Assembly (NCBI GenBank): GCA_009760855.2
Contig: WPIO01000019.1
Coordinates: 1,481,001-1,545,000, forward strand
Origin: Cristatella mucedo
Taxonomy: Eukaryota > Bryozoa > Phylactolaemata > Cristatellidae
Reading direction: 5' to 3'
DNA: 64,000 nt
Under the pieces are notes generated by a model. That model saw only the letters and a program-made list of their open reading frames with translations, did no database searches and had not been told where the DNA came from. This document shows positions 46,129-57,869 of this stretch, piece by piece (position 1 is the first letter of the stretch; every line of letters begins with the position of its first letter). Position numbers and translations under genes: made by a program.

Positions 46129-49100
46129 TATAGCTCAAGCAGACCATCTAAAACTGCAATTAATTACATGATCCAACTTAGATTGGACTGGCTGGAAAAA
46201 CTAGCAAAATCATTGATGGAAGTTGGCCTAAAAGTGCACCTAAAAGTGACATAAACATCAAAGGATGTTATCCGAGTCAGATCACAAAGGTTTGACCGTG
46301 TCAACAGAGCTTGTCATGCCGAAGTTAATAGTCCTTTGAGGCTCATCTATTTGATGCAGATAAGTGATCATTAATACCAATATTTCAAAGTTAACAATCC
46401 TTTTGCAGTAGATAATAATGATTCGCCCACTTCAGAACTCGAACCCACGACCTTGGTCATAGACAGCGAACACTTTACCCATGGGCTAAGACTCATTTTA
46501 AAGTTAATCCTATGAAGCTCCTCTCTAATCATGCATACGGGTTAAATGGATTGACAACATCATTTAGGTGTACACACTTGTATATGGACTAGCATAACAT
46601 TTGGCTTCCTACTCACTGTGCATACACTGGCAGCATTAGTTTTTGCAGGTGGGTAGATCGCACCATTTTCTTTTGCCTTTATGTGGCTAACTCTCAGAAA
46701 CTTACTATAATCTTTTTAAGCATCGAAAAATGGTAACTCGAGTTGACACAGGAAACTCGTGCACTCAAGACACTTGTGACATTGCATTTCCCAGTGCTGC
46801 TCATCAGCATCTTTGAGAAGACATACAATGAGCTGCAAGTGCGAGAATTCCATGAACGATTTGGCCATGTCGTCGACGTGGTCTCAGCCGATGCTTCTGA
46901 GTAGCGTGCAGCCGCACGAGCTATTCCACACGCCCTTACTCGTCCATTCATATCAGCACCGAATGCTTGCTTCTCTGGCAGGCACTTGCCTATCAGTGCT
47001 AGGACCTTCAAGGCTTTGTGCTTTGTGGTTCTGAAGATCCTTGGGGCACTAGGGAGCTCGGAGGCCTTGCTTGAGGGAGCCACTTGGGCAATATGTATGC
47101 CGGTCTTATTGAGCAGCTCTAGGCCATTTTAAAGTTTGAATGCCATCCTAACGACACCCGTAAGCCCTGAGCAGGGATTTGGTGCAGGGGCCCTCTTCCT
47201 GTTCGAGTACTATAGCAACATGCAGGTGCGAAATGGCTATTAATTAACATTAAATTGATACATTTCAAATATGGAGCCGTGATTAAGCCTCCGAGGGGCC
47301 AGAACTTGACCAGGCCATGTCAGCCAGTCATAGACAGGAGGGCTCACAGGGCATCGGGTGGCCAAGCCACCCGACAGATCCATCACGTCGGCCCACGGGG
47401 CAAGAAAAGGCCTTTGGGGGGCTCCTTCCCTATGCCAAAGGTCCATGCTTTAGTTTGAGGTGCTCTCGCATCCCTTTCCGGGGGGGGGGATTGTCACCCT
47501 AGTCCTTCACGTCCAAGGGAATATGAGGGAAGATGCCAGCCAATGATAAAGCTCCAGGGAATCCGCTCCAGGCACGTCATGTAAATCACGAAACTTCCAA
47601 GTTGCTGACATCGTGTCTGCCTAGATAGTCTATTTCCATAACATTAAATAACCGTAAGGCCAGTTAATGCAGTGCAAGGCCAGCTCTGCTTGCAGGCTCG
47701 GGGTCATAATAAACACACCTGACGATAATAAATTCAATATCGATAAAGTTTGTGATTTAGTTGCAAACTCTGACATGATCACTTGATCTGACCATCCGAA
47801 TCAACCCATCGAACTGATCTAACCAAATAACTAAAATTTTGCTAGAGTGAAGCGTGGGCTGGAAGCTGTTCGACCTAAAGAAAATCCATGGATTTTGCTG
47901 CTTGTAATAAACCACAGCTATGAACGTAGTCTGTATACAAGAAAGTACTCTGTACATATGCCACGAAACTTACCGAAACGCTTGAGCTGTTTGCGTAGTG
48001 CAGCAACTTCTAGCATAGGCAGCCAGCTATAGAGCACTGTAAAAGGTCTTACACAAGATGAGGCTAGGTTACTGCAGCATCTTGGACGTTCTTGAGGGAT
48101 CAGCCTGGTGTCCTTCTCCAAGGAAAATTCCTGGGTCCACCTGCTTCACATGCTGTAACAATGGCTTCGGTGGTCAAGTAATCTCCAACAATGCTGCTCT
48201 GAATTACTAACTGGCATTTTGATATTGATGGTATACAAAGTCTTACCTCTTAAAGATCTTATAAAGTGAGTCTTCTTAGACTAGGACAGTGTGGTATTCT
48301 TCAGGTGGCAAAATTTTTCACCTGGTTGTCATCAAAATTGCCTATGCCATTAATGTCGAAAAGGGCCAAGTAAAATGAAAGCAGAGCAGTGGCAGGCGCA
48401 CTGGAAAAAGCACTGTCGTGCCATACAAAGTCATTCCATCACAGCCCGATACTATTAAAGGAATGAACTTAAGAACAGGTATACAAGAAGATTCATTGGG
48501 AAAATTTGTCTACGAATTAAAGAGCTTGTGGTCTTAATATGGCTACGAAACTTCAGAGGTGGGCATCTACTAAAACAAATTGCACACTCACTGCATTGTA
48601 CCTAGATCAAAAAGAAATCCAGATCTCTTAAACGTCAAAGGGAAAGCAAGAGAATGGGTAAGGTCCTGTGATCATTCGTGTGCTCAGGTAAAAATGTCTC
48701 ATACGTGAGGCTGTCAACAGATGATGCTAGAATAATATGCATAGTCAAACTGCCAAAATAGTGACTACAGCTCCTATCAATAACTCGGTCGAATCTAAAT
48801 CCTGCCAAAAGCTCTACAGAATCGGCTACAGGCGAGCCATCCACAATTACGGTAAGACATTGTATGAGAAAGTGAGGGCACAGCTCCCCCCCCCCTGTGC
48901 CCAGTCAGTTAACAAAAGCTGTAACTCGTGGATAGAGATTTGGTTCTCTTAAGATGGTACAAGAAGACTTTATTTATATATTTGTATTCGTCTAGCTTAG
49001 ACGATATTAGCAATGCCCACCGCACTTCCTGACAACGTCGAGTCGATTTCCCTTTAAGGACAAGCTGATGGCTGCCCCTTTAGCATCATCATAAATGTTG

Positions 49101-49388
49101 GGAAGCCGACAAAAGCCCTGTTCTCTGCCGAGTTCAACGAGGCAACCAAGCGCTACCTTCGAGCGTTTGGTTGCTTCCACTTTGTATGCCTTCGGGTCCA
49201 GTTTCTGAATTCTTCAGATTCACTTTCGATGATGATGCCTCACACTGGCATTTTCCTAGTGAGCTCTGCAGAAAGAGTTCCCTATTTCGATGGAAGCAGG
49301 ACGGTCGTGGCTGTCACGTTCTGGCACAAAAGATCAAGGGCACGTGGCCACCCTCTTTAAATATGCCACTAGAAGAGCTGAGCAACAG
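46129..49388. other. Unassigned 3.2 kb stretch
   Basis: It contains a SINE-A head (46420-46500) and a short LINE-A-tail-like trace at 48915-48955. Antisense-overlapping frames at 46694-47083 are not recognised. No gene can be supported. Confidence 0.3.
46420..46500 (-). mobile_element. SINE-A head fragment
   Basis: The minus strand has TTAGCCCATGGGTAAAGTG and GGTCGTGGGTTCGAGTTC, the A- and B-box regions of SINE-A. The body stops after 'gggcgaatc'. Confidence 0.7.
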
Positions 49389-49456
49389 CTATCAGTTTCC
49401 CCAAGTTTCATCAGCTATCAGTTTCCCCAAGTTTCATCAGCTATCAGTTTCCCCAA
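49389..49456. repeat. 26-bp tandem repeat, 2.6 copies
   Basis: Perfect units at 49389-49414 and 49415-49440 (ctatcagtttccccaag...) and a partial third to 49456. Confidence 0.95.
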
Positions 49457-49470
49457 CAGCCATCAGTTTC

Positions 49471-49507
49471 ACAAGAAACCCCAAGGCAAAGCCTTGGGGT
49501 TTCTTGT
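49471..49507. repeat. Perfect 17-bp inverted repeat with 3-base spacer
   Basis: ACAAGAAACCCCAAGGC (49471-49487), AAA, then its exact complement at 49491-49507. It sits 15 bases after the 26-bp tandem array. Confidence 0.97.
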
Positions 49508-49701
49508 GCTGCAAAGGACAGCTAAGACCTGTCATATGCACCGTTGTATGCACATCAAAGAGAAACACAGTAAGTATTTGCCATTTGCAGTTATGACACT
49601 CACAACAAACATGCCAAAACCTCTAATCTGAGCCACGACGAGTAGACTTAAATTGTGACGTCAGAAACAGTGAAACTTAAAAAAGAAGAGCCGGTTAAAA
49701 A

Positions 49702-49866
49702 GATTAGCTGATTTAACGGCCTCACTTACACAGCGACAGAGGAGCCTTCGCGGCTATCTCCACCACTTGCAGTGGACAATAAAGAATCGCCCACTGCAGG
49801 ACTCGAATCCATGACCTGGATCGTGAAGAGTGAGCACCATACCGACTAGGCTATGACCCAAGGGCT
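49702..49866 (-). mobile_element. SINE-A
   Basis: The minus strand has TAGCCTAGTCGGTATGGTGC, TCATGGATTCGAGTCC, the 'gggcgattctttattg' body and the end GAGGCCGTTAAATCAGCTA. Confidence 0.85.
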
Positions 49867-50084
49867 AGCATATCAGCTATGTATGTATAAAGCATAGCAC
49901 CGATGAGCGTATACAACTGTTAAGCCTACAGTGACATTGCTGGTCAGCTGATTCCATTCCATAGCCAATTCAGCCTAGGGTAGTTGTTCTTGTACCACCT
50001 GACAGTCAGTACTCAGATGCATCTGGAGACTCTGCAAAAAGAGGCCTTCCAGTCTTTGGGTATAAAATTACCATACTATGTATG

Positions 50085-50216
50085 CTGACACTGTGTATGT
50101 TATCACTAATCATATGGTCATGCTTCCTTTAAAGAATAAATAAAGAAACCCTAGAAAGACATTGAGTTCTCTAAAGGCGTTATACAAATGTATTTCTATT
50201 ATTATTATTATTACCG
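50085..50216 (+). mobile_element. LINE-A tail
   Basis: 'cctagaaagacattgagttc', 'taaaggcgttatacaaatg' and (ATT)n. Confidence 0.8.
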
Positions 50217-50489
50217 TTTTGGGCATCACCGTCTCCGACAATGGTGACAGTCAATTATGACATGATTTGAGTAGCCGGTAATCTTTTACCAGCTATTTTA
50301 TACTAGCTTAGTACCCAACCAATGGTCTCCTTAATCTTTCGGATTATTTTCCTGGACACACACTGTTTGCCTTTGCTGAACAAGACTTGCCAGTGAAGCG
50401 CTTTCTTGTTTAGGATTGTTTCAAGTCATATTTGGCATCCTGCTAGCTTATTGAATATTGTGCACGACCATCGATCGTCCGAACAACAA

Positions 50490-50806
50490 TTTAATGTGCA
50501 TATGAGCTCAATGAAGGACGAAACAGTGCAACACGCCCAACGGAATGCCCAAACACAAATCTGCACGTCCACGAATGTCTCAAAGGCGTATGTCGACCCA
50601 GTCGGACCGGCAGCAATCGCCAACTCCTTAGCACTTCTGCCTCGGCCCTTACCAAAGGACCCAGCCATAAATATACATCAAAGGAAGAGGTTTAAACAGA
50701 CATCAAAGAACAGCCGCCGCAAATCAAAAGCCATAATTCAGTGGCTTGCCTAGGAACGGCCATTGAAGGGCCATAAAATGGCCCGAGGATGAACATTGAG
50801 CCACAT
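50490..50806. repeat. Left member of an LTR-like direct repeat pair
   Basis: About 310 bases matching 51768-52103 in the same orientation. Shared blocks are TGTCTCAAAGG, ATCGCCAACTCCTTAGCACTT, CCATAAATATACAT (TATA-like), GCCATAATTCAGTGGCT and GGATGAACATTGAGCCACA (one base differs). Confidence 0.75.
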
Positions 50807-51767
50807 TCCCGTGATCTAAAGATCACACACACACCGAGCTGGCAGAAAAATAAAATAGAGAAAAGACAGCACACCACGGAAGCAAAGAGCACAACTTTGC
50901 AAGCAGCAGGCAAAAAAGTCCTGACTGGTATGCAGGCTACCTGACGGCCGCTCGGAGTAGGCATGCCAGAGCATGGCCTTTGGCTATGTAGCCGGCTAAG
51001 TAGGTCACCAGCTTTAAAAGGCACCGCTGGGGCAAAGCCAGTGGCCTTTACTCAGCCTTAAAATTTAGCTTTGTGCCTCCTCTCTTCACTGCCTGGGTCT
51101 GCATGGCCTCCACCGCAGTGCTGGTGCTGTCACATCACTGCCATTCATCGCTGGTGTAGAGGTCTTCGTCGAAGTGCTGATCCCCACAAATGCCGTCTTG
51201 CTGACCACTGCCGTCTCGCCCACCGTCTCGCGAACTAAAACCGTCTCTTCTTCAGCCGTCCCGTTCACCATCTCGGGGCCCCAACCGTCATGTCCACGTC
51301 TCCTGAACCTGGCTGTAGCTGAATAGCGAAACAGCAGCCTCAGCCTCGAAAGCCGGCGCAGTCTCGCTGGCCGCCACCATCTCGCAGGCCGGTAGCATCG
51401 CAGGCTATTGCCTTGCAGGCTGACGTTGCCTCGCAGGCTGACGTAGCGTTAGTCCGACCGAATTTCACCAGGTCGGGGAGCAGCAGCCATGCTCAACCTG
51501 CCAGGCACAAGAATACCCTCACCAAGGGCCCTCAAAGCTTCGCACAGTCCCTTTGACTACTTTCGACAGCATGTATGAGTATAAATCGATGGCACGTCCT
51601 TCCGGAAAATGTGGCTTACTTATCAGATACTTGTTATACGTGCAAGTCTGACGGGTTCAAACCGCGAACTTCGACCCTCCGCTCCGAGTCAAACAGCCTA
51701 CTTACAAAGTCATCGCCAACGTAAAAGTTCTTTAGCACCATTGCAGGAGGGCAGCCGAAATAGCTTG

Positions 51768-52103
51768 TAATGCAAAAACGAGTCCGATGGAGCGAAAAAC
51801 AGCACAACAAACCCGACGAATCGCTCTAGCACAAAGATGCACGTCAACGGATGTCTCAAAGGTGTAGCTCGAACGTGCCCTCACTCTGATAGGGACGCTA
51901 TCGCCAACTCCTTAGCACTTTCGCATCAGCCATTATATCCGCCATCCTTATTTAAGGACCCACCCATAAATATACATTGAAGGGAGAGGTCAAAAACAAA
52001 TATCCAAGGCAGCCGTCTAAATCAAACGCCATAATTCAGTGGCTACCCCACAAGCAGACAATAAAGGGCCATACAATGGCCGACGGATGAACATCGAGCC
52101 ACA
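51768..52103. repeat. Right member of an LTR-like direct repeat pair
   Basis: Direct-orientation relative of 50490-50806, about 1.3 kb downstream. The 0.96 kb between them shows no reverse transcriptase or integrase, only a run of 'gccgtctcg/accgtctcg' near-repeats at 51185-51275. This is consistent with a short non-autonomous LTR element (TRIM-like), or a plain duplication. Confidence 0.7.
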
Positions 52104-52783
52104 AACCATTGCAACCTAGCCACTCATGCATAGGCAGTTGGGGCATTCAAGAAGTGCTCGCGTTCTAATGAAGTATTTCCTATAGGACAGTGGCATATTA
52201 AAGGGTGGGGAGGGGGACAGAAGTCCCCGGGTGTTAAGGTCAACGGGAAACAAAAGCAAAATAGATTGTGCATATTTTTTTACACTTTTCATGTGAGAAT
52301 ACTAAGCTTGATTTCAAGTAAGTCATTTTTTCAATGGACTTGACTATTGCATGCTGAACTAGTTGAACATTTTTACAGACTTGGACCAAGTTAGACTTAG
52401 CTGGCTATGCAAGCCTGGCACTCATGCCAGAGCTCATCCGGTCCATACAATGTTGTTGACAGGATATTATCTGCCACTAACTCGGACTGTTAGTGTCCAA
52501 AATAGTAAGTTTGCGAAAGTGATTTGTGAGTTTTTTTAGATTTCGTCCTACTTAAAGATACTGTGTGCATTGAGTCTCCTGGCGCCAGCATGTAGCCGAC
52601 GTCGGCATTTCCCATGCATTTCTGCTAATCTACCCTAAGGCTCAAACTCTTCCTCGGGAGACGGATTCAACGGTGTGAAGGTGAGTGTTACCCCAGACTA
52701 GCCTCCGTGAGCTGCATTGTCACTACGGCTACTTGTACTTTTGTATATTGTGGTCACTCCGATCTATTTTCAGATGACAAAAG
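52104..52783. other. Unassigned stretch left of the hAT relic
   Basis: It may hold the 5' end of the hAT element, but no inverted terminal repeat could be picked out. Confidence 0.35.
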
Positions 52784-55006
52784 ATGAGGAAAAAAGGCAA
52801 ATGCCCCCAGCACAGAAAACAAAAACTTAGCGAGAAAAAAGAAGCAGGCGAGTCCAGCACGGTGCAGGAAGTTTTCCTGAGAAAGGCAAAACTGAAGAAC
52901 AGCGAAGATACAGAAAACACCACGAAGATGTTGAAAGTCACAGAGGGAAGGAAAGAACAGTTTGAGGAGGACGAACGCAAGCAGGGCAAAGGCAGGGACA
53001 ATCACAAGAATAGGTAAGAGGAGGAAAAGAGTGAAGGCAGAAGGCATAACAACACTGGAGAAACAAACACTCTGGTAGCTGAAAGCTTCGTGAAAAAAAA
53101 GAAGATTTGCTCTATGAAGACGAACACTGTCACTATTTGGACCACGGGGATGCAAGCACTGCTGCAAGAGAAGAAGATAAAGAATCTACTGCAGATTTAA
53201 AAGTGCTGACCCTGAATGATATTGGCCACCTGAAGTTTGACCAACCCTCTGCTATACTCTCATCATTCCGCAGCAACTTCGATCTGAACTAGTACTACGA
53301 GAATCAAGCCTGTTTTAGAACAAAGAAGGTCCATTTGCAGGAAAATTTGGTCGAGCCATGAGCACAGCCTTGTTAAGAGGCAACTTGCTATTAAGTTAGC
53401 AGGACCTAGCTGGTCTATTCTCCCTCAAAACAGTCGGGAATATTGCTTCTGTTGTTTGCTCTTCCCTCTGTCCACCCAACATTTCCGATCGTCACTTGAA
53501 TTGGCAAATGGGTTTAGCCAGTGGAAGAAATCTGAAAAAACTAGTTCCCCATGAAAACAGCCCGTCTCACTGGCAGGCTTTCACCACACGAAAAGAAACA
53601 GAGAGGAGACTTCTCAAAGAAAGTAGAATAGTCACTGCTGTTGAGGCACAAATCTTATCAGAAAAAAGATGGCAACAGGTCCTAAAGTGAGTCCTAAGCC
53701 GAATCAAGTTCTTGATTTTTCCAAATCTGGCATTGCGTGGTCGCCAAGAGAGACTTGGCCGGGCTGGCGAGGAAAGCATTGGAAACATCATCGGACCCAT
53801 CGTCATCTTCCAGCTCATTACGACGCTCTTCCGCAACCACAACTGGACCACGCCAAAAAGAATCCTCCAAAGTCATCCATTTTGTTTGTTTTTCAAGCAT
53901 GATTTTACTTACCATTCAATTGCATTTCACTTTGCAGCAAATGTAAAGCGCCTAGAAAGAGATTAAGTTCTCTGAGGGCGCTTTATCAAGTGCATTATTA
54001 TTATTAATATTACTCTCTTATCTGTCTCCTTAAACCCAAAATTAGTTTCTTAGTATACCTGCCTCCACACTCAGAGACAAGTTACTCTTTGACATGCGGC
54101 AAAACAAGTAACATGGAATTCTGTTTGACTCAACTCTTAATTTGGAACACAACGAGCATATGTCTGAGGTAATTAGATATGTCGATGTCGATTTTGCTAA
54201 CAAAACAGACTGCAAAGTCCAACGATGAACTTTAAAGACGCCTCTTATGACCTTCACTCTCTTGAGATTGAGTTGTCGAAACCTCGAGAAGACCTGTGCC
54301 AGGAATCACTACTAGATGCCAAAAGGAGATGTGAATTGTGGGGGAGGTACAGTTGAAGAATGGAGAATGGCAGTTGGAGAATCGGCAGAAGGACACGGAT
54401 GCCGGGAGAACTCTCTCACAGCAGATGTTGGTCTCACCGCAGAGAGGGAGATTTCAAGCAAAACGAAGAACAGCATAGACCAACATCTCCAACAAGAAAT
54501 TACAACCAGGTTTTCCTGGCTCACATATGTCAAATTGGGTTTCTTGTTGGAAAAAAATTGAGCAGCTTTTGAAGACACTTGACCAGACCAAACTCTGCCA
54601 GCAGTGAGTAGATCTTATACGCTTCAATTGTTCAGACGTTGATGGAACAAAGCCGTACAACGAAATATGTTAATGTAAAATGCTTTTTGCCACACGTTTC
54701 GACTCGGCACCAAAGACCCCACTGGAACTCATGTCTTCCATTGTCAGTTATGGAGAAGATATGTTTCCTAATTTGAGGGTTGCCTGACAAGTTCTTCTCA
54801 CCATAGCCGCATCAGTTGCCATTTGTGAACGTTACTTTAGCAAGCTGAAGATGATTATATCTTATCTAAGAGTATCGACGAGGCAAGATCGGCTCTCTGA
54901 TTGGGCCTTGTTAAGCATAGAGAAAGAAACACTGAAAAAACGTTACACTTTCAAACTGTAATTGACCAGTTCGCCACGTTCAAGGCCAAGGAAATTCACC
55001 TAAGTT
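52784..55006 (+). pseudogene. hAT-superfamily transposase relic (ZMYM5-like)
   Basis: The order of conserved pieces matches the ZMYM5-like branch of hAT transposases. There is a basic start (MRKKGKCPQHRKQKLSEKK), then WLVYSPSK-like with a CFCC knuckle and HENSPSHWQAF (TTF zinc finger). The core follows with NLALRGRQE, ASTLRDKLL, GILFDSTLN and MSEVIRYVDVDF. Next are a linker (RRTRMPGEL; STAEREISSKT-like) and LHQE-like HLQQEITTRFSWL with LGFLL. The C-terminal dimerisation region is FSKLKMIISYLR, DRLSDWALLSIEKETL and IDQFATFKAKEI. Numerous stops and frameshifts, the loss of a middle part and a LINE-A insertion make it non-functional. Domesticated use seems unlikely given the damage. Confidence 0.88.
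53876..54016 (+). mobile_element. LINE-A tail inserted in the hAT relic
   Basis: Near-consensus 3' end: 'tttgcagcaaatgtaaagcgcc', hairpin, then 'tatcaagtgcattattatt'. The hAT reading resumes after it. It is among the least mutated tails, so the insertion is younger than the transposase decay. Confidence 0.9.
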
Positions 55007-55079
55007 AAAGCTGTGATAGCTACCTCGTACGTTTACTACAGTTAATAAAACGGTCTCGACTCAACATGCCTGCTAGCGT

Positions 55080-56954
55080 GTGTGCTTTGCATTTCTTCTA
55101 TGCGATGGAGCTATTTTGCAGCAATTTTTGACACGGGAAGGGCGGTCGCCATTTGTAGCTTTGTCCCCGGCGCCGACAGGCCTTCCTGCGCCACTGCTAT
55201 AGGGTGAGCGAAGACCAAGGCGAGGCGAGTAGATGTAACTCGGCCCAGGCCACGGCCCCGAAAGTCCTCTCCGCCTCCCGCTCCGCCGCGGTCGGGCCGC
55301 CGTCCTCTTTACGGCAGCTCCTCTGCTTCGAGCGTCTGTCAGCTCGTCTGCTCGACCGGTAGTCATTCCTAGAGCTACTACTGCTCGTCCATTCCTTTTC
55401 ATTTCCGCCGATCCGCCTCCGGCCGCCCAGCCCAGCCCACCCCCCCCCCCTACAAAGCCGAACAGCCTGCGCCTGTATCGTGCAGAGGGCGACCGACGCC
55501 GCCGCCGCCGTCCGGCACGCAGCCGCGTTCTTCGATGAACGTGGGCGATGCGCCCGCACGTTGGAGATATCGAGTCGTCGGCGTCGTGTCGCTGCTACCG
55601 CCAGTTGCTAGAGGTCCCGGTCGAGGCTTAGCTACAGCGTTTTCTCTCACGCCGGGCTGCCGGCGTTAAAGCAGTCGACGGCGCGGCGAAGGTCGCGTCG
55701 CCGCCGGTAGCTACCGGCCCCGACCGGATACGATTCTCCTCGTCTTCCACTTACGAGCCCAGGACGGCTGCCGACCTTTCTCTTTTTCGGCCTGGCCGTT
55801 TCTGCTGCTGCGTGTCCGGGAGCTTGGGTGACCGGCCCAGTTCTCGCGCAGAGCGATAGTTTACCCACACAGGTATCGCAGAGGCCAGCGGCAAACGATG
55901 AACGCCGCTAAATGACGACTCCGCTCGGCCGATTCGCTCCGTTTAAACTCGTAATAATCTCGGTTCTCCCATTTTCACCCCGTCGAAGCCGCCTCGCTAA
56001 GCAGCTCTGCGAGCTCGCGCACACGCGCGCATGCGCCGAATCGCGCGACACAGAAACGTCGGCTGGCCGTCGGGAATTTCGCAGCCGCCGCAACATTGCG
56101 GAAGCCCGAGGACCGGCCTTCCAATTTTTGGGCGCGGCGGGCCTTGCTGCAGTCTGCCACGCAAATGGGCGCGCGCGCGAGTACCCTGACAATAGCCGCC
56201 ACACGTTTCCTGCTCCCGTCATGTCAGCGCTTCTTGCGTGCGTACTGAAAAAGCGCTTCAGTCGCGCGACGTAAAGTCTCGTCGGGGTCTCATACTTGAA
56301 GCGATAAAATAATGCGACGCAGCCCGTGCTCGCGCGCGCGCGCGCACGCGGCGGCCTCGACCCAGGAAGGGCTCGCACAAAAACAAGTCGGCAAAGCGCG
56401 CTCGGTAAAGCGTGCGTCGCTATTAATGCGCGAGTCGCCCCGTGCGGCGACTAGGCTAGGCGCACGTAGCGGGTTCCCCGCGTCCCACCCGCACGCAGCG
56501 GGACGGAAGTGGAAAATGCGCGGGCGGTTCGCGGAACGCCGACTTCGGAGAGCGGGTGCCGCGCGCGCGAGCCAGCGGGCCGCGGAGCGCAGCGCTACAT
56601 CTTAAGGTAGCTGCACCGACGGGCCGGCGCATCCGTCAGCGCCGGCACGGCGACATCCGGACAAGTACGGCGAAGCGCCCGCGGGGCGCTTCGCATGGCG
56701 GGGCGGCACGGGCCGGGGGTGGGCGGGGCAATGGCCACCAACCCGGTCAGTTCAGTGCGCTCGCAGGGCGACGTCTGGCGGCCTGCCAAACAATGGGCGG
56801 CCGGCTGCTGTGATTGGTCCTCTTGCCAGCGGGTTCAGATGAAAGGGGTGCTGTTCAAACGCGCACTCATGGCTGACCTAAAAGGATGGTGGCGCCCATT
56901 ACCTGTTCGCCTGTGAAGATTTTTCCGGGAGCGCCTTTTATGTAACAAGCCGAC
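55080..56954. promoter_or_regulatory. CpG-rich 5' region of the TCF/LEF gene
   Basis: CpG density is the highest in the window (for example 55970-56740), continuing through exons 1-2 to about 57650, then falling abruptly. A promoter and 5' untranslated region are expected here, but I could not place a start site. The long overlapping frames on both strands are compositional. Confidence 0.6.
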
Positions 56955-57869
56955 ATGCCTCACATAAATTCACGCGGCGGCGGTGACGACCTGGCCTCGA
57001 CCGACGAGGTGAAGGTGTACAATGACGAAGGAGCGGAGGAGATAGAGCAGCGTTCGTCGGAGAAGTTCCTCAGCGAGGACAAGCTGGGACTCGTCAAAGA
57101 GACCGAACAGGTTCGCCCGTCCCACGCGAGCGCGCCTCACCCTTCTGCACCCTTCGCGAAAGCCGGTAGCCATTGTCGCTGCCTAGGCGGCGGCGGCGCC
57201 GCGAGCTGGCAGCGGCGCGTGGCGCCGGGCTCACCGCGACCACCACGCGGCGCGGCTCCTCTTGCAGGACAAGTCGACCGTATCCGCCGGCCGAGGAGGC
57301 TTCCCGGCAGCCGCCAACAAGAGCTCCGGTGGCGGCAGCGAAGGTCAGTCTTGTTCGCTCGATCGACGGCCGCCGCCGCTCGGGCGTGCTCGCGGTCCGC
57401 GGATCGCCGTCACATGACAGCCGGTGGGCTGGAGGATCGGTGTGGGGGGGGGACGACGCCCGAGGGCCGAGCCGCGGCTTTGCTCCGAGCGGCGCCGCAG
57501 CCGCTTTCGAGCGGCGGCGGCGGCGTTAGCCGGCGCCTGTGCGGCGGCTGCGGCGTCGGCGGTTGAATCCTCCATCCTGCGCACGAGCGATCGTCGCGCG
57601 GCAGCGTAGCAGCCAGCGGCAGCGTAGCAGCCAGCGCAGCAGCGAGACGCGGTTTCCGGGTGCTGCAAAGCTATCTTAGGGCGCCGCGACTACGGGCGAA
57701 TTGTATTGATCTCGGTTACTGACTGAATAATTCAATTAGCGTTCATTATGTCTTTAAAGATGGTCTGTATGCCATTTCAGATAAGAGCATCGGCCCACCG
57801 CCGGCGACCGATCACATTAATCACATCGGCTACTTCTATCGCCCCTATGCGAATGGCACTGCTAGTTTG
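56955..57869 (+). CDS. pan: TCF/LEF transcription factor (pangolin-like), first three coding exons
   Basis: Exon 1 is 56955-57110, exon 2 is 57268-57343 and exon 3 is 57781-57869. The splice sites are CAG|GTTCGC, TCTTGCAG|GAC, GAAG|GTCAGT, CATTTCAG|AT and TTTG|GTAAGT, and the phases agree to give 107 residues so far. Exon 1 starts MPHINSRGGGDDLASTDEVK and continues VYNDEGAEEI, the beta-catenin-binding region found at the extreme N-terminus of TCF/LEF proteins. Drosophila pangolin has a very similar DDLxSTDEVK. Exon 2 is Gly/Ser-rich and weakly conserved. Exon 3 ends GYFYRPYANGTASL, resembling the SPYSYANG (fly) and SPYLPNGS (vertebrate) motif. The protein is the nuclear effector of Wnt signalling. 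Its HMG box must lie beyond the window, since nothing in 57870-64000 resembles it. The exon 1 donor is weak for an animal intron. Confidence 0.9.

Noticed and set aside
46694-47083. 129-codon minus-strand frame and its plus-strand counterpart (VREFHERFGHVVDVVSAD)
   Set aside because: Looks coding-like, but I cannot assign it to any family or choose the strand.
55073-56813. Long frames on both strands upstream of the TCF gene
   Set aside because: High CpG content lowers stop frequency; overlapping frames on both strands and no conserved domain.
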